From Cepaea nemoralis (taxonomy: Eukaryota; Mollusca; Gastropoda; Stylommatophora; Helicidae), in contig JACEFZ010027920.1 in the NCBI GenBank assembly GCA_014155875.1, positions 186,001 through 250,000 of the forward strand: a DNA stretch of 64,000 nucleotides. The letters run 5' to 3'. The position numbers and the translations under genes were made by a program. The notes under the pieces are model-generated. The model was given only the letters and a program-made list of their open reading frames with translations, made no database searches and had not been told where the DNA came from. The stretch's first letter is position 1; every line of letters begins with the position of its first letter. Below, piece after piece: positions 10,750-21,544 of this stretch.

Positions 10750-11530
10750 ATTCAATAAATAATACAATCTAACAATCATAGTAAATGAAACAGTCAAAGC
10801 CACAATGGTAAAACTGTAGCCCTGATTATAAATAATAAAATATTAGTTCTAACGGAATCAAATTAGGCAATAGTTTAAAGTTAACAACAGAAGGAATGAC
10901 AAATGACCAATGACATGTCATTATGTAGGTGTCAGCCTGTTATGCTCTGATGCATCATATGGTGAATATTAAACAATCCAAAACGTGTCTTTGTCTTATC
11001 GCTAAGTGTGTCAAAATGAATACACAACTTCTGTCCTAATAAGACAATCCGTTTATCACTGTTATAAATTATATGGAATTCGTAAAGGCAAGTGGTTTCA
11101 AAACTTGTGTCAAATTACACAGAGATACATGCATAATTTTGTCTGACACTAATGTGTTTCTGTACGCATCGGGGCTATGCAAACATAAAAGTGTAGCACA
11201 TTAGCAAGCCACTGAAATGTTTTATAACTGTCACCACTGAACAGCAGCAGTCAGGGAAAACCGCGTTCAAACGTAAAAAAAATATGTAGTAATATAATGT
11301 TCCACCTCCACCATGGACTAAAGCCGTGAAACAAAGACAAAAGAACAGTACATAGCATAGGGGTGAAAGGAATTGAGAGGTGAATAGTATTGGGGGAGGG
11401 GGAGTGCACATGATCACGATAGCACAGACTGGTTGTACAATATATCGTTTGACATCCAATTCCCCAATGTGAAGTATTTAACGGTTACATATGATGCAGG
11501 CTAACTAACGGTTTACATGATTAACAAATC
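10750..11530. other. Unassigned sequence
   Basis: No gene or repeat family recognised. AT-rich, with short G-rich runs near 11390. Confidence 0.4.
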
Positions 11531-12250
11531 ATTCTTTGTAGCAACCTCTCTGGCTTGAGAAAGGTTTCTATATTTTTTTATAGGAATGTTTTCGCCTGTT
11601 TACTAGTTGTCCAGAAACTGCAGCCGTATGTTAAAACTAATTCTATGTAACACGCAAGAACTCTTTTTCTAACTTTCAAGAACAAGGACTTAATGCACAT
11701 AATGTTCTTCATTTGACAAAATGCAGTTTGAGTTGAGTTGAGTTGAGTTGAGTCAAGAACCGACATCACTGCACTCAGGACATTCCCATACGTGCTCAGT
11801 CCCCTCGTTCAACAGCCAGCGAAGAGTCATACTACTAATCGTTCCCACCGCTATCTGATTAAATGTTCTCCTGGTCTTCCCTCTCAGTTTTGAGATTCTT
11901 CCAGAACCCCTGCCGATCCCCCGCAATCTCATTCTTTCCACATATGGGTTCTCAATCTGTTTCTCAGCCTTCTCCACCTGGTCCCACAAGCGCACGACCA
12001 CCTCCCCCTTGTCCATAGGCAAGATACCACCAAGAGGTGCATTTCCTGCTAGCCTATCAGCCTGTTCATTCCCCCGTACATCCGCATGGCCAGGGCAAAA
12101 TGCAGTTTGTGCTTGTCCTATTCTGTTCTTGATCTCTGTGATGTATCCGGATGTTATCCATGTGCCCATATCTAAATTTCTGTATTTTCCCCAAAATAAC
12201 GTGATTTACTTTAACTGCACATTTAAGCACAGTCTGTTTCTTTGATATCA
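11530..12250 (-). mobile_element. RTE-like LINE fragment, split by a nested LINE
   Basis: Two halves of one LINE C-terminal region lie on either side of the insertion at 11731-12095. The upstream half (12250 to 12096) carries EIKNRIGQAQTAF; the downstream half (11730 to 11530) carries KVRKRVLACYIELVLTYGC. The corresponding segment is continuous in the LINE at 58135-61083 (about 60555-60690). Truncated at both ends and inactive. Confidence 0.8.
11731..12095 (-). mobile_element. I/Nimb-like LINE 3' end inserted with 14-bp TSD
   Basis: Flanked by the perfect direct repeat caaaatgcagtttg at 11717-11730 and 12096-12109. It encodes the end of an RNase H domain (PGHADVRGNEQADRLAG) and the terminal zinc-knuckle-like tail (WECPECSDVGS, stop), followed by a (TCAAC)n tail. 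The related, longer copy is at 16810-18165. The order of events is clear: this element inserted into the older RTE-like fragment. Confidence 0.9.
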
Positions 12251-12539
12251 TAATGACTTCTTTTTTTTTTTTTTTTTGCACTCGCTCGCTTTGAACTCAA
12301 GCGTAGCCCATACACACTGCTTCTAGTAGTGCTGGACTGAATGGGTTAGCTTTCCCTATTAACAATGTCCCTCGCCATCAGGGGAACCCACTCCGACTTC
12401 AGAGGTACGTGAAATTTACGTCCCCAAGTCAAGGACGATTGGTCAATATTTTAGTTCAACTGTCCGGTGTAGGGGTTCAACCCCTTACCTCGGCATCAGC
12501 ACACCAGATGTTTAAGAACACGCGTTCTTATCCATTTGA

Positions 12540-12835
12540 CCGTGCTGACCTACACCATGATTTCTGACTATCTATTATTCAAGCTAAGGCCCATTTTCTT
12601 CACTTTCTACAACCTTTCTCCTCACGTTTCCAAAAAATTGCTACTATGTCTCATTTCTGTAAGCACTTTACAGCTTTATATTGTTTCTTGTAGAACTGTC
12701 TCATTCACTGTTCTGTTCATTCATGGTTTTCTTTGCATTTCCCTCAGAAACCACATTTCCACTGCCATCAGTGTATCTGCTAATTGTCCATGTTTCACAT
12801 GCATATGACAGTATAGGCAGCATGAACTCATCTTC
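12540..12835 (-). mobile_element. RTE-like LINE fragment
   Basis: The minus strand shows AVEMWFLREMQRKPWMNR and VLQETI, matching the C-terminal region of the RTE-like LINEs (compare EMWFLRRMLRIPWTAR in the 58-61 kb copy). Frameshifted and short. A stretch of unclear origin separates it from the SINE at 12958. Confidence 0.6.
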
Positions 12836-12957
12836 ACATAGCAGGTCCTTTGCAGAACATCGCTCTCTTCATGTGAAAAGACTCGCGATCTTTTGCAATT
12901 TATCTCGCCCCATACACCTTCATGCAAAAAGTGTCTGCAATGTTCTAGCATAAAACG

Positions 12958-13170
12958 TTTACAGGAGATTACAGTTGATCCCAGCATTTTTTGGCGGTTC
13001 GTTATATTTTGGCAAGTTTAGGTTCAGTAGTTTGCCACTGATTTCTGAACGACCGGCACTCATACCATTGTATGATAATCAATCGCAAGGCAGTATGTTT
13101 CCACATCGGCGCAGCTGTGTTTCGAACGTGGTATGCAGGATTGCGAATTGCATTCATAACTCCTTCTCAT
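12958..13170 (-). mobile_element. tRNA-derived SINE, gttcgaaacacagctg head, degraded
   Basis: Reverse-oriented copy of the family at 15010-15240, 18755-18988 and 24501-24705. The plus strand shows gtagtttgccactgatttct, then caaggcagtatg, and gcagctgtgtttcgaacg, the complement of the B-box region. Substitutions and a missing terminus indicate age. Confidence 0.7.
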
Positions 13171-13254
13171 CAGTAACCAACTATCATAAATCACGCCTTT
13201 GTAAAAATTCACGCTCCACTTAGAGGTGGCATAGGAGGTAATTAATGGTATCAT

Positions 13255-13437
13255 CGATAATTGATGACATACTGGAAATATTGAGGGTAAAAGAATAAGG
13301 GGAAGGCAGAGAAGTCAATACCTTGATGGATTGGCCACGTGGTATGGTCGACTGAACTGATCCATGACTGGTGATCATGTGAGATGGCGAAACATAACCG
13401 CCAACACTTATCGACATGGCACATGATGATGATGATG
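13255..13437 (+). mobile_element. RTE-like LINE 3' tip with (ATG)n tail
   Basis: A 5'-truncated tip: EGKRIRGRQRSQYLDGLATW-like translation from about 13265, ending TYRHGT before a (TGA/ATG)n tail at 13424-13437. The full-length relative at 58-61 kb ends ASRHGT and tgatgatgatt. Confidence 0.75.
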
Positions 13438-13538
13438 GCGTTGGATTGCAACATTTTTCAAGATCTATCCAACTATGTGGGTCTCATATTTTTAAATTAA
13501 AATTTTACTACAATACCCAACCTAGTTCATTAGATACT

Positions 13539-13546
13539 ATAAAGCA

Positions 13547-13577
<31 letters not shown>

Positions 13578-13629
13578 CTAGGAACCGACATCACAGCATT
13601 CCTAGATCAATCAATCATAAAGCATATTG
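13539..13629 (-). mobile_element. 65-bp fold-back LINE remnant with 13-bp TSD
   Basis: The insert (13552-13616) lies between perfect direct repeats ataaagcatattg at 13539-13551 and 13617-13629. On the minus strand it carries only the last codons and tail of the I/Nimb-like LINE (gctgtgatgtcggttcctag, then (ATCA)n). Its outer parts are inverted copies of each other, gattgattgatctaggaa against ttcctagatcaatcaatc, an 18-bp stem around a 14-nt loop. Confidence 0.9.
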
Positions 13630-14570
13630 TAAACTGTCAGCCAAACAATAGTGACTAAAATTAAGCATTATTCATTTATTGTGTATGTACTACTATATGG
13701 TAGGACAGATCAAATGTTCTTTAGTCTTACTCCTAGCCTAGTACTTCTGTTAAATATCAAGTTCATATTTTTATTTTTATATCATGGAACTGGAGCCGTT
13801 AGAGATGGGTTGTTGTCTCTCAGATCACCGTTATTGGTATAATAATAAAATTTCAAGAAGCAGAAGAAAACACAAATAACACTATTTTCAAACTACCGGT
13901 GTAACAAAACAAACATTAATGAATATATTCTAACCTACCGATAACCTGAAAGGTCCTCGGACGTGGTAAGTGGAGCAGACGTGCTTGCTGTGACAGAGGT
14001 GACCCTCCCAGAATGCCGTATCCAAGGTAGGTGACATTTTACATTGGGAGATTCCATCAACAGCACTAGGGTAGAAGAGATTCTACTTATTCTACTGTAG
14101 TCACAATTAGCACACAATAATATATCCCCTAAGTATTTGCTCTTTATTTACTTACTAATAATTATATAATAAAACATAAACGTGGGATTTAAGGGTTTTG
14201 TGACACTACACATATGTTGCCAATTGGTCTGACAACCCCAGAGTATTGGACTAGTTCTATTTGATAAAAGTTGAAACGGCGCAGAGATATGAAATCTGGT
14301 CAAGATAACGAACGGGAAGATATCGATTATGTCGTATTACGAAGCTAATTTTCACTGTGTTGATAAACCTTCATAGCACTAGGACATTTGTGAAAGTCAA
14401 CTTAAAATAAACTTAGCACTAAATTTACAATAGTTTAACTCCAATATTAAATCAGTACTGCTATATGGGTCAGAAATACGGAGAAGACTAACCGAATTAC
14501 TAATATTAATAAACTACAACAGTCATTAATTACTGCTTACGCATTTTTTATTTTTTTTGGTGTGTTCCTA
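13630..14570. other. Unassigned AT-rich sequence
   Basis: No gene or recognisable element, apart from possible tiny RTE-like remnants near 13960-14010. Confidence 0.4.
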
Positions 14571-14800
14571 TATCCTTTACAGGACACCGCTATCAACATC
14601 AGCATCTTTCAGCTGATTGTTGATTTCTTGGCAAGATTACGCTCAGTAGTTTGCCATTGCTTTCTGAGTGACCGGCTCACATACCCCATAAGTTACCGAC
14701 GCGGAGAGAACCGCTACCGATTCTCGCAAAAGTCACGTTACTCCCGAGAGTATACGGGATTACGGAGAAAGTCGTGTAACCTCTAGACCAGGGAGACGGC
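14571..14800 (-). mobile_element. tRNA-derived SINE with tggcaaactact core
   Basis: Same family and orientation as 8283-8514. The plus strand reads tatcctttacaggac at the 3' side, agtagtttgccattgctttc for the core and attacggagaaagtcgtg before the head. Confidence 0.75.
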
Positions 14801-15009
14801 TTAAGCAGAATAGTGGGACTAAAAATGTATAACAGAATGACGCCATCAGTTACTAGCACTGGCGCTGAATCAAAGAAGATCTGATATAAGAGCAAGAGGG
14901 GCGCCAGATAAGAAGATGGATTGACGACATCAAAGGCATTGTACAGTCACACTGAGTTAAGCAGACATTTCAGATTATTATTTATTTTTCAGTTCTCTAT
15001 GTAATTTTT

Positions 15010-15240
15010 GCCGGCTCCGCGGCAAAGTACGGACGCAGTTCATAATCCCACATACCGCGTTCGAAACACAGCTGCAGGCGATTTGGCAACAGACCGCCTT
15101 GCGTTGGGTTATTTATAAAATGGTGTGGATGCCTGTCGTTCAGAAATCAATGGCAAACTACTGAACGTAAACTTGCCAAGAGATCACAAACGGCCAAAAA
15201 ATGCTGGGGGTGGCTGCGACGTCCTGTAAGGATATGCAAC
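15010..15240 (+). mobile_element. tRNA-derived SINE, gttcgaaacacagctg head
   Basis: Begins gccggctccgcgg, has a B-box-like gcgttcgaaacac, then aatggcaaactactgaacgt and aacttgccaagagatcac, and ends gtcctgtaaggatatgcaac. Good family representative of about 230 bp; relatives at 12958, 18755 and 24501. Confidence 0.8.
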
Positions 15241-16012
15241 TAATTGTTTAATGTAATTTTATTTTTTGATTAAATTAGAGTGTCGTATAGTATTATGTGT
15301 TGCCTTGTTGTTTAAGCTGTTCACATACTAATAATCTAGTCTAGTCTTTCCTCTTGGGCCTAAGGCGGCGCATAGGGCAGAAGTCGTGGCTCTCCATGTT
15401 TGTGCGTAGCGCTAACATTTAGAGCCAGATATCTGATTCTGTAACAACGGCAAGTTTTATAACGGCGGATTGTCAAGCCGCCGATCAACCGACTTAAGTC
15501 AGCTAGAAGAAAACACGTCCCGCCATCCCGACCCAAGCCGGAAACTCTGCAAACCTCAGATGGCAGCCTCGCACCACTGGCCCATCAGCCAAGCACGTGA
15601 ACCATCAAATACTGTACCTGTTAACAAAATTAGTAGTGTATGTTTTTTTTTAAACATGAAGTTACACTCAATACTCGCAATTATTGTGTGTTGTTCGTCC
15701 ATCAAGAATGATGATGACCATCCATTTCATCCTGTGGGGTTGAAAGCATGCAGTTAATCAAGACAAGTGTCTATTCTCACTCACACAGAGAAGCATTCAT
15801 GTATGCATGGAGCTCGCTCACACAGACAAGCATTCATATTTGGATGGATCTCAATCACACAGAATGAAGATTATTTCAAGATCGCGTTAATACAAGAACC
15901 GATTACTTGATATTGTTTTTCCCTTCATACTTAACGAATCTGTACGTCTCATCCCTTCTAAACTTCATTTTATAAAGTAAATGGACCCACAAATCGCGTT
16001 TTATGTGGACGT
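15241..16012. other. Mostly unassigned; tiny LINE 3' tip at 15690-15755
   Basis: The segment 15690-15755, read on the minus strand, matches the end of the LINE fragment at 28110-28620 (ctttcaaccccacagratgaa, then ggtcatcatcat and cttgatgga). The rest shows no recognisable gene or repeat. Confidence 0.4.
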
Positions 16013-16235
16013 CTAGACAACGCGGGGGGTTGGGTTATTAGGTAAGAAATTCGAAAGGGGGGGGGGGGGGATGACGTTCTGAAAATATGATGAAGGGGGG
16101 CACGGGCCAAATTTTTAGGTGGGAAATACGAATCGGGGGGGGGGGGGGGGGGGATGACGTTCTGAAAATATGGTGAAGGGGTGGGGGGGGGGGGGGGGGG
16201 CAGGGGCCTAAAAAGGTTGAGAACCACTGCTCTAT
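16013..16235. repeat. Poly-G rich internally duplicated segment, possible hAT/MITE end
   Basis: Two copies of a segment built from a G-run followed by atgacgttctgaaaatatg (near 16070 and 16154), separated and followed by G-runs of up to about 20. It ends caggggcctaaaaaggttga then gaaccactgctc, which resembles the termini of small hAT-derived elements. No transposase is present, so the assignment is weak. Confidence 0.4.
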
Positions 16236-16809
16236 ACAAATATGAGGTCATCACCATGTGCCCAATACTCCTAAAGGCGTGTAAAAATGGTTCTTTTCAT
16301 AACTTTTTTTAAAATGAAATGACAAAATACACTATATATTCTAATTATAAACCTGGATGGTTGAGCAGGATATTTTTGGTATAAAGACAATATACTATTA
16401 TACTACTTTCCATTCATGTCTTTATTTGCTTTCATGTGCCTCTCTAGATGAGTTCCCTCCCCCCCCCCCCCCCCCCACAGGAATACTTTCTTCATTCCAT
16501 CTGTTATGTTGATTAAATTCAATTTGCCTTTTTCTTTTGGTTTTGATGATGATCGTATAACGTCTGTAGCTCTCGGTAATTTGGGGTTTCAAAACAATGT
16601 TTTCTCTTAGACAGACACCGACGTCTGTGTTTAAATGTGAGGTTTGTTTTCTTCTCTGTCCACGGATTCTTAAGAAGATATGCATACACTAAAACTATCT
16701 GAAAGAAGTATTGGAACTATTCCTCTTATTCTCTTCCCTCCTTCTCATCCAGTCCTTCTATTCCCTCTTCTTCTTCTTCTTTTGATCGTCTAACTTCTTC
16801 TCTCACGAT
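16236..16809. other. Unassigned sequence with poly-C tract
   Basis: No gene found. A C-run lies at 16449-16477 and a (TTC)n-like tract near 16768-16782. Confidence 0.4.
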
Positions 16810-18165
16810 AGATGGTAGAAACGTCAACAGAGAGAACAAACTGAAGTATCTGGGAATCACATTTGAAAGGAGCCTGTCTTTCAAGGAAGGACCATGTGAA
16901 GACGGTTGTGACAAGATCTCAAAAGGGATTCAATTCACTTAAAACTATGGCTGCATTGGACACAGAGCAGAGAATGCTTTTCACACTATACCAGCACTTG
17001 ATCCTCTCAGTGACTGATTATGGACTAGGACTGCTCACTGTCTCAAAGAGTCAGCTGGTGAAGTTAGAGCGCATACAGAACGAAGCCATGCGGGTCATTC
17101 TGGGATGCATCAGAGACATCCCAGTAGTGTGTATGCGTTACATCCTTGGTTTGCCGACTGTGCAGGTAGGCTCAAGGTGATGCAGGCGAAGGCATACCTC
17201 AGAGTAGCTGCAGACACATATCACCCTTTGCATGAGGCGCTGGACGCAGTTAAGGGTCAGCGACTGATAAGAGGGAAATCATGGATGGCTCAGGCGGAGG
17301 ATACGATCAGACATGTGTGCATCTTGGAGAACATTAGGCGAGGAGTGGAGTGGGTCAGAGTACGAGCGGAACAGTCAGACTTGTGCAGAGTAATAATCAC
17401 ATTGAACCGGGAGTGCAGGGAGTGGCCAGCAGGGGCCACGGAAGTGGACATCCAGCAACTAATTCAGGATAATGCTCGCTCGGGTGATGTGATTATCTAC
17501 ACAGATGGTTCGGTGTCGAGAGGTAGGAGAAGTGCCTGGGGGTTCATAGCAAAAGCTAATGGCCGACGTTTGGTGCAGGAGAGCCTGGCATATGATACCA
17601 CAACATCTAGCTTAAGAATGGAGGTGGAGGCGGTCACTGCAGCTTTCCGCTGGATCGAGAATACGATACACACACATATCTTGATTGTAACCGACTCAGA
17701 AAGCATGCCGAGGAAAGTGAGGACAGGCATGCTTCGTGCAGAGTGGCTTGCTTCGCTTCGGAGGTCACGGGTGGCAAGCATCGCCTGGATATTTTCTCCG
17801 GGGCATGCCGGTGTGCTGGGGAATGAACAGGCGGACAGATTGGCTGGCTCTGCAAAACTTGGTGGAGTATTGATGCATGACAAGGCAGACGTGGTTGCGG
17901 CCTTGTGCGAGCACGTGTACACCTCGGAGGAGCAAATGGATCACCATGGTCTGGCAAGAATGCGACAGCGAGGAGTGACGAGGGGATCGTCACACTCGAC
18001 GCTCAGAGGAGAAACGAGACGGACATATAATCAGATTACTACTGGTACTATTGGTGTTGGAACTCTTCGCTGGCTGCTGAAGATGGGGGAGGAGCGCCTA
18101 TGGGAATGTCCCGAATGCTGTAATGTCGGTTCCTAGATCAGTCAGTCAATCAATCAATTCTCTGT
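16810..18165 (+). mobile_element. I/Nimb-like LINE, 5'-truncated, with (TCAA)n tail
   Basis: Starts within the thumb/connection region after the reverse transcriptase (LKYLGITFERSLSFK near 16835), then a long intact frame with RNase H, and ends WECPECCNVGS, stop, tcagtcagtcaatcaatcaa. One frameshift near 16880 and another near 17170 break the 5' part. The 5' truncation and simple tail are typical of incomplete target-primed reverse transcription. Confidence 0.85.
17105..18136 (+). CDS. RNase H and zinc-knuckle C-terminus of an I/Nimb-like LINE
   Basis: An open frame of 343 codons. From about residue 125 it is an RNase H domain: VIIYTDGSVSRG (first catalytic Asp), RMEVEAVTAAFRW (catalytic Glu), IVTDSESM (second Asp) and WIFSPGHAGVLGNEQADRLAG (His and last Asp). 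All the expected catalytic positions appear present. The C-terminus has LRGETRRTYNQI and the Cys pair in WECPECCN. In intact elements the domain removes the RNA strand during retrotransposition. The true start lies upstream in another frame, so this is a surviving piece of a dead copy rather than a gene. Confidence 0.85.
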   Translation: MHQRHPSSVYALHPWFADCAGRLKVMQAKAYLRVAADTYHPLHEALDAVKGQRLIRGKSWMAQAEDTIRHVCILENIRRGVEWVRVRAEQSDLCRVIITLNRECREWPAGATEVDIQQLIQDNARSGDVIIYTDGSVSRGRRSAWGFIAKANGRRLVQESLAYDTTTSSLRMEVEAVTAAFRWIENTIHTHILIVTDSESMPRKVRTGMLRAEWLASLRRSRVASIAWIFSPGHAGVLGNEQADRLAGSAKLGGVLMHDKADVVAALCEHVYTSEEQMDHHGLARMRQRGVTRGSSHSTLRGETRRTYNQITTGTIGVGTLRWLLKMGEERLWECPECCNVGS

Positions 18166-18754
18166 TATGTTATTTTTCTCAAAATCTCTCTCTCTCTCTC
18201 TCTTTATGTCAGTCTGTCTTTCTGCCTGACTATATCTGTCCGCCCGTCTATCTGTCTGTCTTTTAAACCCTGTTGATACTGTTTATACTTTATACACACA
18301 AATAGGCAAAAGCATGGGAAGTTTTGAAGCTCTTTAAACAATATTATAAATATTTACACGCACTTCTCTATAGACATATAGTTATCATGTTTATAAGAAA
18401 AGGGGGGAGGCGGTGATGGGGGAATGGCCCGAGCCAAACCCAAAGGTAAAAAGCTGCCATTGCTGATGTCCATGAACAAGAGGGGCGAGGACGCTATCGC
18501 TGATACTGCGGACAGCAGGTATCCCAACCACATGGAGGGGGTTCCACAGCTGGACACTTCACCACCGCAAGATGATGCTACAGACAAAAACTGGCAGAAA
18601 TCACCTGATTAGCATGCAATATCTAGGCCAGCTGCCGTAACAGCAATTTCCCACTACTGTGTGGAAGCACACGCAATCAGCCAGTTCCCACAACGATCAA
18701 GAAAGATACCGACTTCCAAAAGTAAACGACATGCGCAAAAAAAAAAAAAAAAGC
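18166..18754. other. Pyrimidine-rich simple repeats and an unassigned open frame
   Basis: A (CT)n run at 18186-18205 is followed by tctgtctg-type repeats to about 18260. A 62-codon frame at 18424-18612 (starts MARAKPKGKKL) matches nothing I recognise and may be chance or a LINE 5' remnant. Confidence 0.35.
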
Positions 18755-18988
18755 TGCATATGCTTTACGGGACGTAGCAGTCAATCCCAACAATTTTTGG
18801 CCGTTCGTGATTCCTGGGCAAGTTTACCTTTAGTAGTTTGCCATTGATTTCTGAACAACCGGCACCCATACCATTTCATAAAGAACCAACGCAAGGCGGT
18901 CTGTTGCCAAATCACCCGCAGCTGTGTTTCGAACGAGGTATGCGGGATTGCGAACTGTGTCCGTAACTCCTTCACCACGGAGCCGGCA
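18755..18988 (-). mobile_element. tRNA-derived SINE, gttcgaaacacagctg head
   Basis: Plus strand: atatgctttacgggacgtag, gtagtttgccattgatttct, aacgcaaggcggtctgttgc and gcagctgtgtttcgaacgag, ending accacggagccggc. This is the reverse complement of the family at 15010-15240, and the head is well preserved. Confidence 0.8.
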
Positions 18989-19539
18989 ATGCCAACTGTT
19001 TGGCAAATAACAGAACTAGATATTTGAGTTGCCAGTACCTTCAACCAAGCAAAGACATATAACAAATTACCGTCACAACAAATCAATCATATAAAGCAGT
19101 GCGACATCCAAAGGGATATCATCATCCGAAAAGAAACATATTCAACACAAGATAACGCAGTTAAAGGAACATATGAGCGAGATCTGTGGGGAGAGTGTGG
19201 GGAGTGAGGGGATGACCCAAACGAAGCCCCACCGCAGACCAAGAGCCAGGAGCACGCTAGAAGACATAAAGAAGTCTAGTGAAATATCGAACTGGACGTG
19301 GCTCGGATGACGGAGACAAGACCGGGACGGAGAAACTACTCAAGAGATGAAAAGACGAACTACAACTTAAAAATGAGACGGCAAATGCAAATATATATTT
19401 TTAAAAAAAAAACAATCACAAGTAGAAGCCAGCTGTCAAACAGAAACGCACAACAAGAGCCGAGACGCTTCGACACCCCCCCCCCCCCCTTTTTTTCCCA
19501 CAAACAAAAAAACCAGATCAGAACCAAAGCCAACAGGGA
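18989..19539. other. Unassigned sequence
   Basis: No gene recognised. Contains an A-run near 19403-19412 and a C-run at 19486-19499. Confidence 0.35.
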
Positions 19540-19960
19540 AAGAACACTGGATTGCGGAACTGAAGCGTGTGGCGTTGTCGATAACGTCTGTTTCTTGTGC
19601 TGCCAATCATTTCTGACACTAATGTTCCTCCATGCCATGATGTCAAACTTTCGAGCATCAAATCTCTTATATTTTCCCCTGCCCCTCGTCACCTTCTAAC
19701 TTGCCCGTTGTGACGACATACTGCAACTTTCTCTTTCTCATGACGCGCCCAAAGAATGTGGACTTTCTTCGTTTGATGCGAATCTCCGGTTCTCTTGGGT
19801 TAATTTCTTTCCGTCCACTTGTTCTCATCATTCTTATTTAAGACCACATCTCCGTAGCTTTCACATAATTCTTCACTTGTCTGATAATTGTCCATGATTC
19901 GCTACTGTACATCAGGATGACCACCAAAATAGCTCCAAAAATCTCTTTTCCTCATCTGGA
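19540..19960 (-). mobile_element. RTE-like LINE 3' fragment, degraded
   Basis: The minus strand in shifting frames shows LMYSSESWT, VKATEMWS, FFGRVMRKRKL, VVTTGKLEGDEGQG and DIMAWRNISVRNDWQHKKQ. This is the same order as the C-terminal part of the 58-61 kb LINE. Several frameshifts and a stop. Confidence 0.7.
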
Positions 19961-20199
19961 TTGACAAAGATAAATAGCAGATAATATTCTTTATCTTGTG
20001 GAACGCTACCTTTACCTATTTTTGATAGTGGCAGCTTATGCTGTTCTACAATTAACTTATTTCATACATCTCCATTTGCCGCTATTAAAGTACCAAAAAT
20101 ACTTCAATACATTGTCTTGTCTCAGACTGATTCCATGGCAAAGGGTCACACCACAATGCTCCATTCCTGTGCCAGTGAATAACACAGAAAATGCTCCTC

Positions 20200-20560
20200 A
20201 CTGTCCCACGTGAAAAGTGGAACAAACAGCAGTCCCGTCAAATTAAAGCGCGCAAAGACATACACGCATAACACCGCTGCCAGAATGCCAACACAGCAGT
20301 CCGCCACTAAAATTACAGTTTATCGTTGATGGAAGTCACGAGAAAACTAGTTTCAAACATATAACTGCATGAAGCAAAACCAGCTAGTTCAGCAGCCGAC
20401 CGTCCGCCATTTTTCTGAACATGCAGTTCACAATATAAACCACCGTGGAAATATGTAAAAACATTCCATGTGAAATCCACAACTCACAGTGTCGCCCCAC
20501 GCACTTAACTAAGTAACTGGGCGACGGAACCATGTAATACCATTCAAACGTGAAGAAAAT
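20200..20560 (-). mobile_element. Mosaic retroelement relative lacking the tRNA-SINE body
   Basis: The minus strand matches the element at 54254-54893 on both sides of its middle block (atggttccgtcgccc; gtgcgtggggcgacac; gaactgcatgttcag; aacgataaactgtaatttta; gttggcattctggcag; cagtgaggagcattttctgt). It has unrelated sequence where the 54-kb and 1.8-kb copies carry the roughly 150-bp tRNA-SINE body. Confidence 0.7.
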
Positions 20561-20599
20561 GCGTAAGCAAACCGTAGCCTGAAGCAAAAACACCGCCAG

Positions 20600-20762
20600 A
20601 GGCCTTAGTGGCTCAACAGCCTCTCTGCCACGTTGAACAGGAAGTCCGCAAGTCACCAGCGGGGGTTGAACCGCTTCCAGCTCTCGCCCGCTACGAGACC
20701 CTGCGTGATAAACGAGATTACGGAGAAAGTGGTGTAACCCCTCGGCCAGAGAGACCGGCTCT
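20600..20762 (-). mobile_element. tRNA-Leu-like SINE head
   Basis: The minus strand reads ccggtctctctggccgaggg (A-box-like ggccgaggggtta) and, further on, gcggttcaacccccgctgg (B-box-like). The first part matches the heads of the SINEs at 8283-8514 and 14571-14800, so it shows the tRNA origin of that family more clearly. Confidence 0.6.
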
Positions 20763-20869
20763 TAATAGTATACACCCAGATAATTCCACCATTTTAGTAC
20801 TTGGCTGTTGAAATTAATTGTTCTGCAGATTTAAACTGAGAATCTGAACCATCGCTGCCTTCTGCTACT

Positions 20870-21260
20870 GCGTTCGTCCAAAATTTTTGTTTTGGGTGCG
20901 CCTATTTACAGCAAAGCCGCGATATTTGCACCTTTCGGCTGACACATTCGACTTCTTCATATGTTTGTAGACCGGTTTTGTTGTCCCGAGTGTTTTGTAC
21001 GAACCTTCTACGCTCTCAATGTTGTGTCGTCATCTTCATCACTACATCTACAAGTGACGTCCCCTGCTAGCCTGTTGGCTTAAAGAGACGGCAGGGGCGT
21101 ATCATGTCATCCAAGGAGGCATCCGTAATTTCAGTGTCGACACATTATGCTTTGGTACTGGGCTCACCCAAGGAATTGTCACGTCTTGCATATGACTGCT
21201 AAGCCAGTCAAATAATGGGCCTTCTGTTCACCACAGTTTGCCCATCGGGAGACCCGGAAC
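20870..21260 (-). mobile_element. Old LINE 3' tail of the palindrome family
   Basis: The plus strand first shows a diverged copy of the (GAA)n SINE sequence (cctatttacagcaaagccgc, ggctgacacattcgacttct), then sequence matching 36380-36590 (catccaaggaggc, ggtactgggctcacccaagg, atgggccttctgttcacca). It is a 5'-truncated, older copy of the tail of the LINE family in the 36-46 kb palindrome, and shows that the SINE-like end and the LINE 3' UTR travel together in that family. Confidence 0.65.
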
Positions 21261-21544
21261 TATTATCACGGAGTTTCGCATTAAAACCCGGCTGAGTCAC
21301 CAACACTTTTATTGTCCTGTGTCTTCCTTGCTACTCACACAAACGTTCTAGAGAGGGTAATAGGATGTCCACCCATAGGTAACATCGTTCCCTTACATGT
21401 CTCATCCCCACTTATACCCACCCCGCCCCCTTTCAAGCTGAACATTTGCTGTCAAAGATCAATGTTCCTCAAAGAAACATCAAATGACGGGCCTATCTCC
21501 TACTCTACTTCTAGCTATTAATCAACATCAAGCAGAATGTTGCT

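Noticed and set aside
15970..16257. Proline-rich open frame (poly-P runs) on the minus strand
   Set aside because: The prolines are translated poly-G/C homopolymers in an internally repeated segment.
18424..18612. 62-codon frame starting MARAKPKGKKL as a small host gene
   Set aside because: No family resemblance, no splice or promoter support, and surrounded by repeats.
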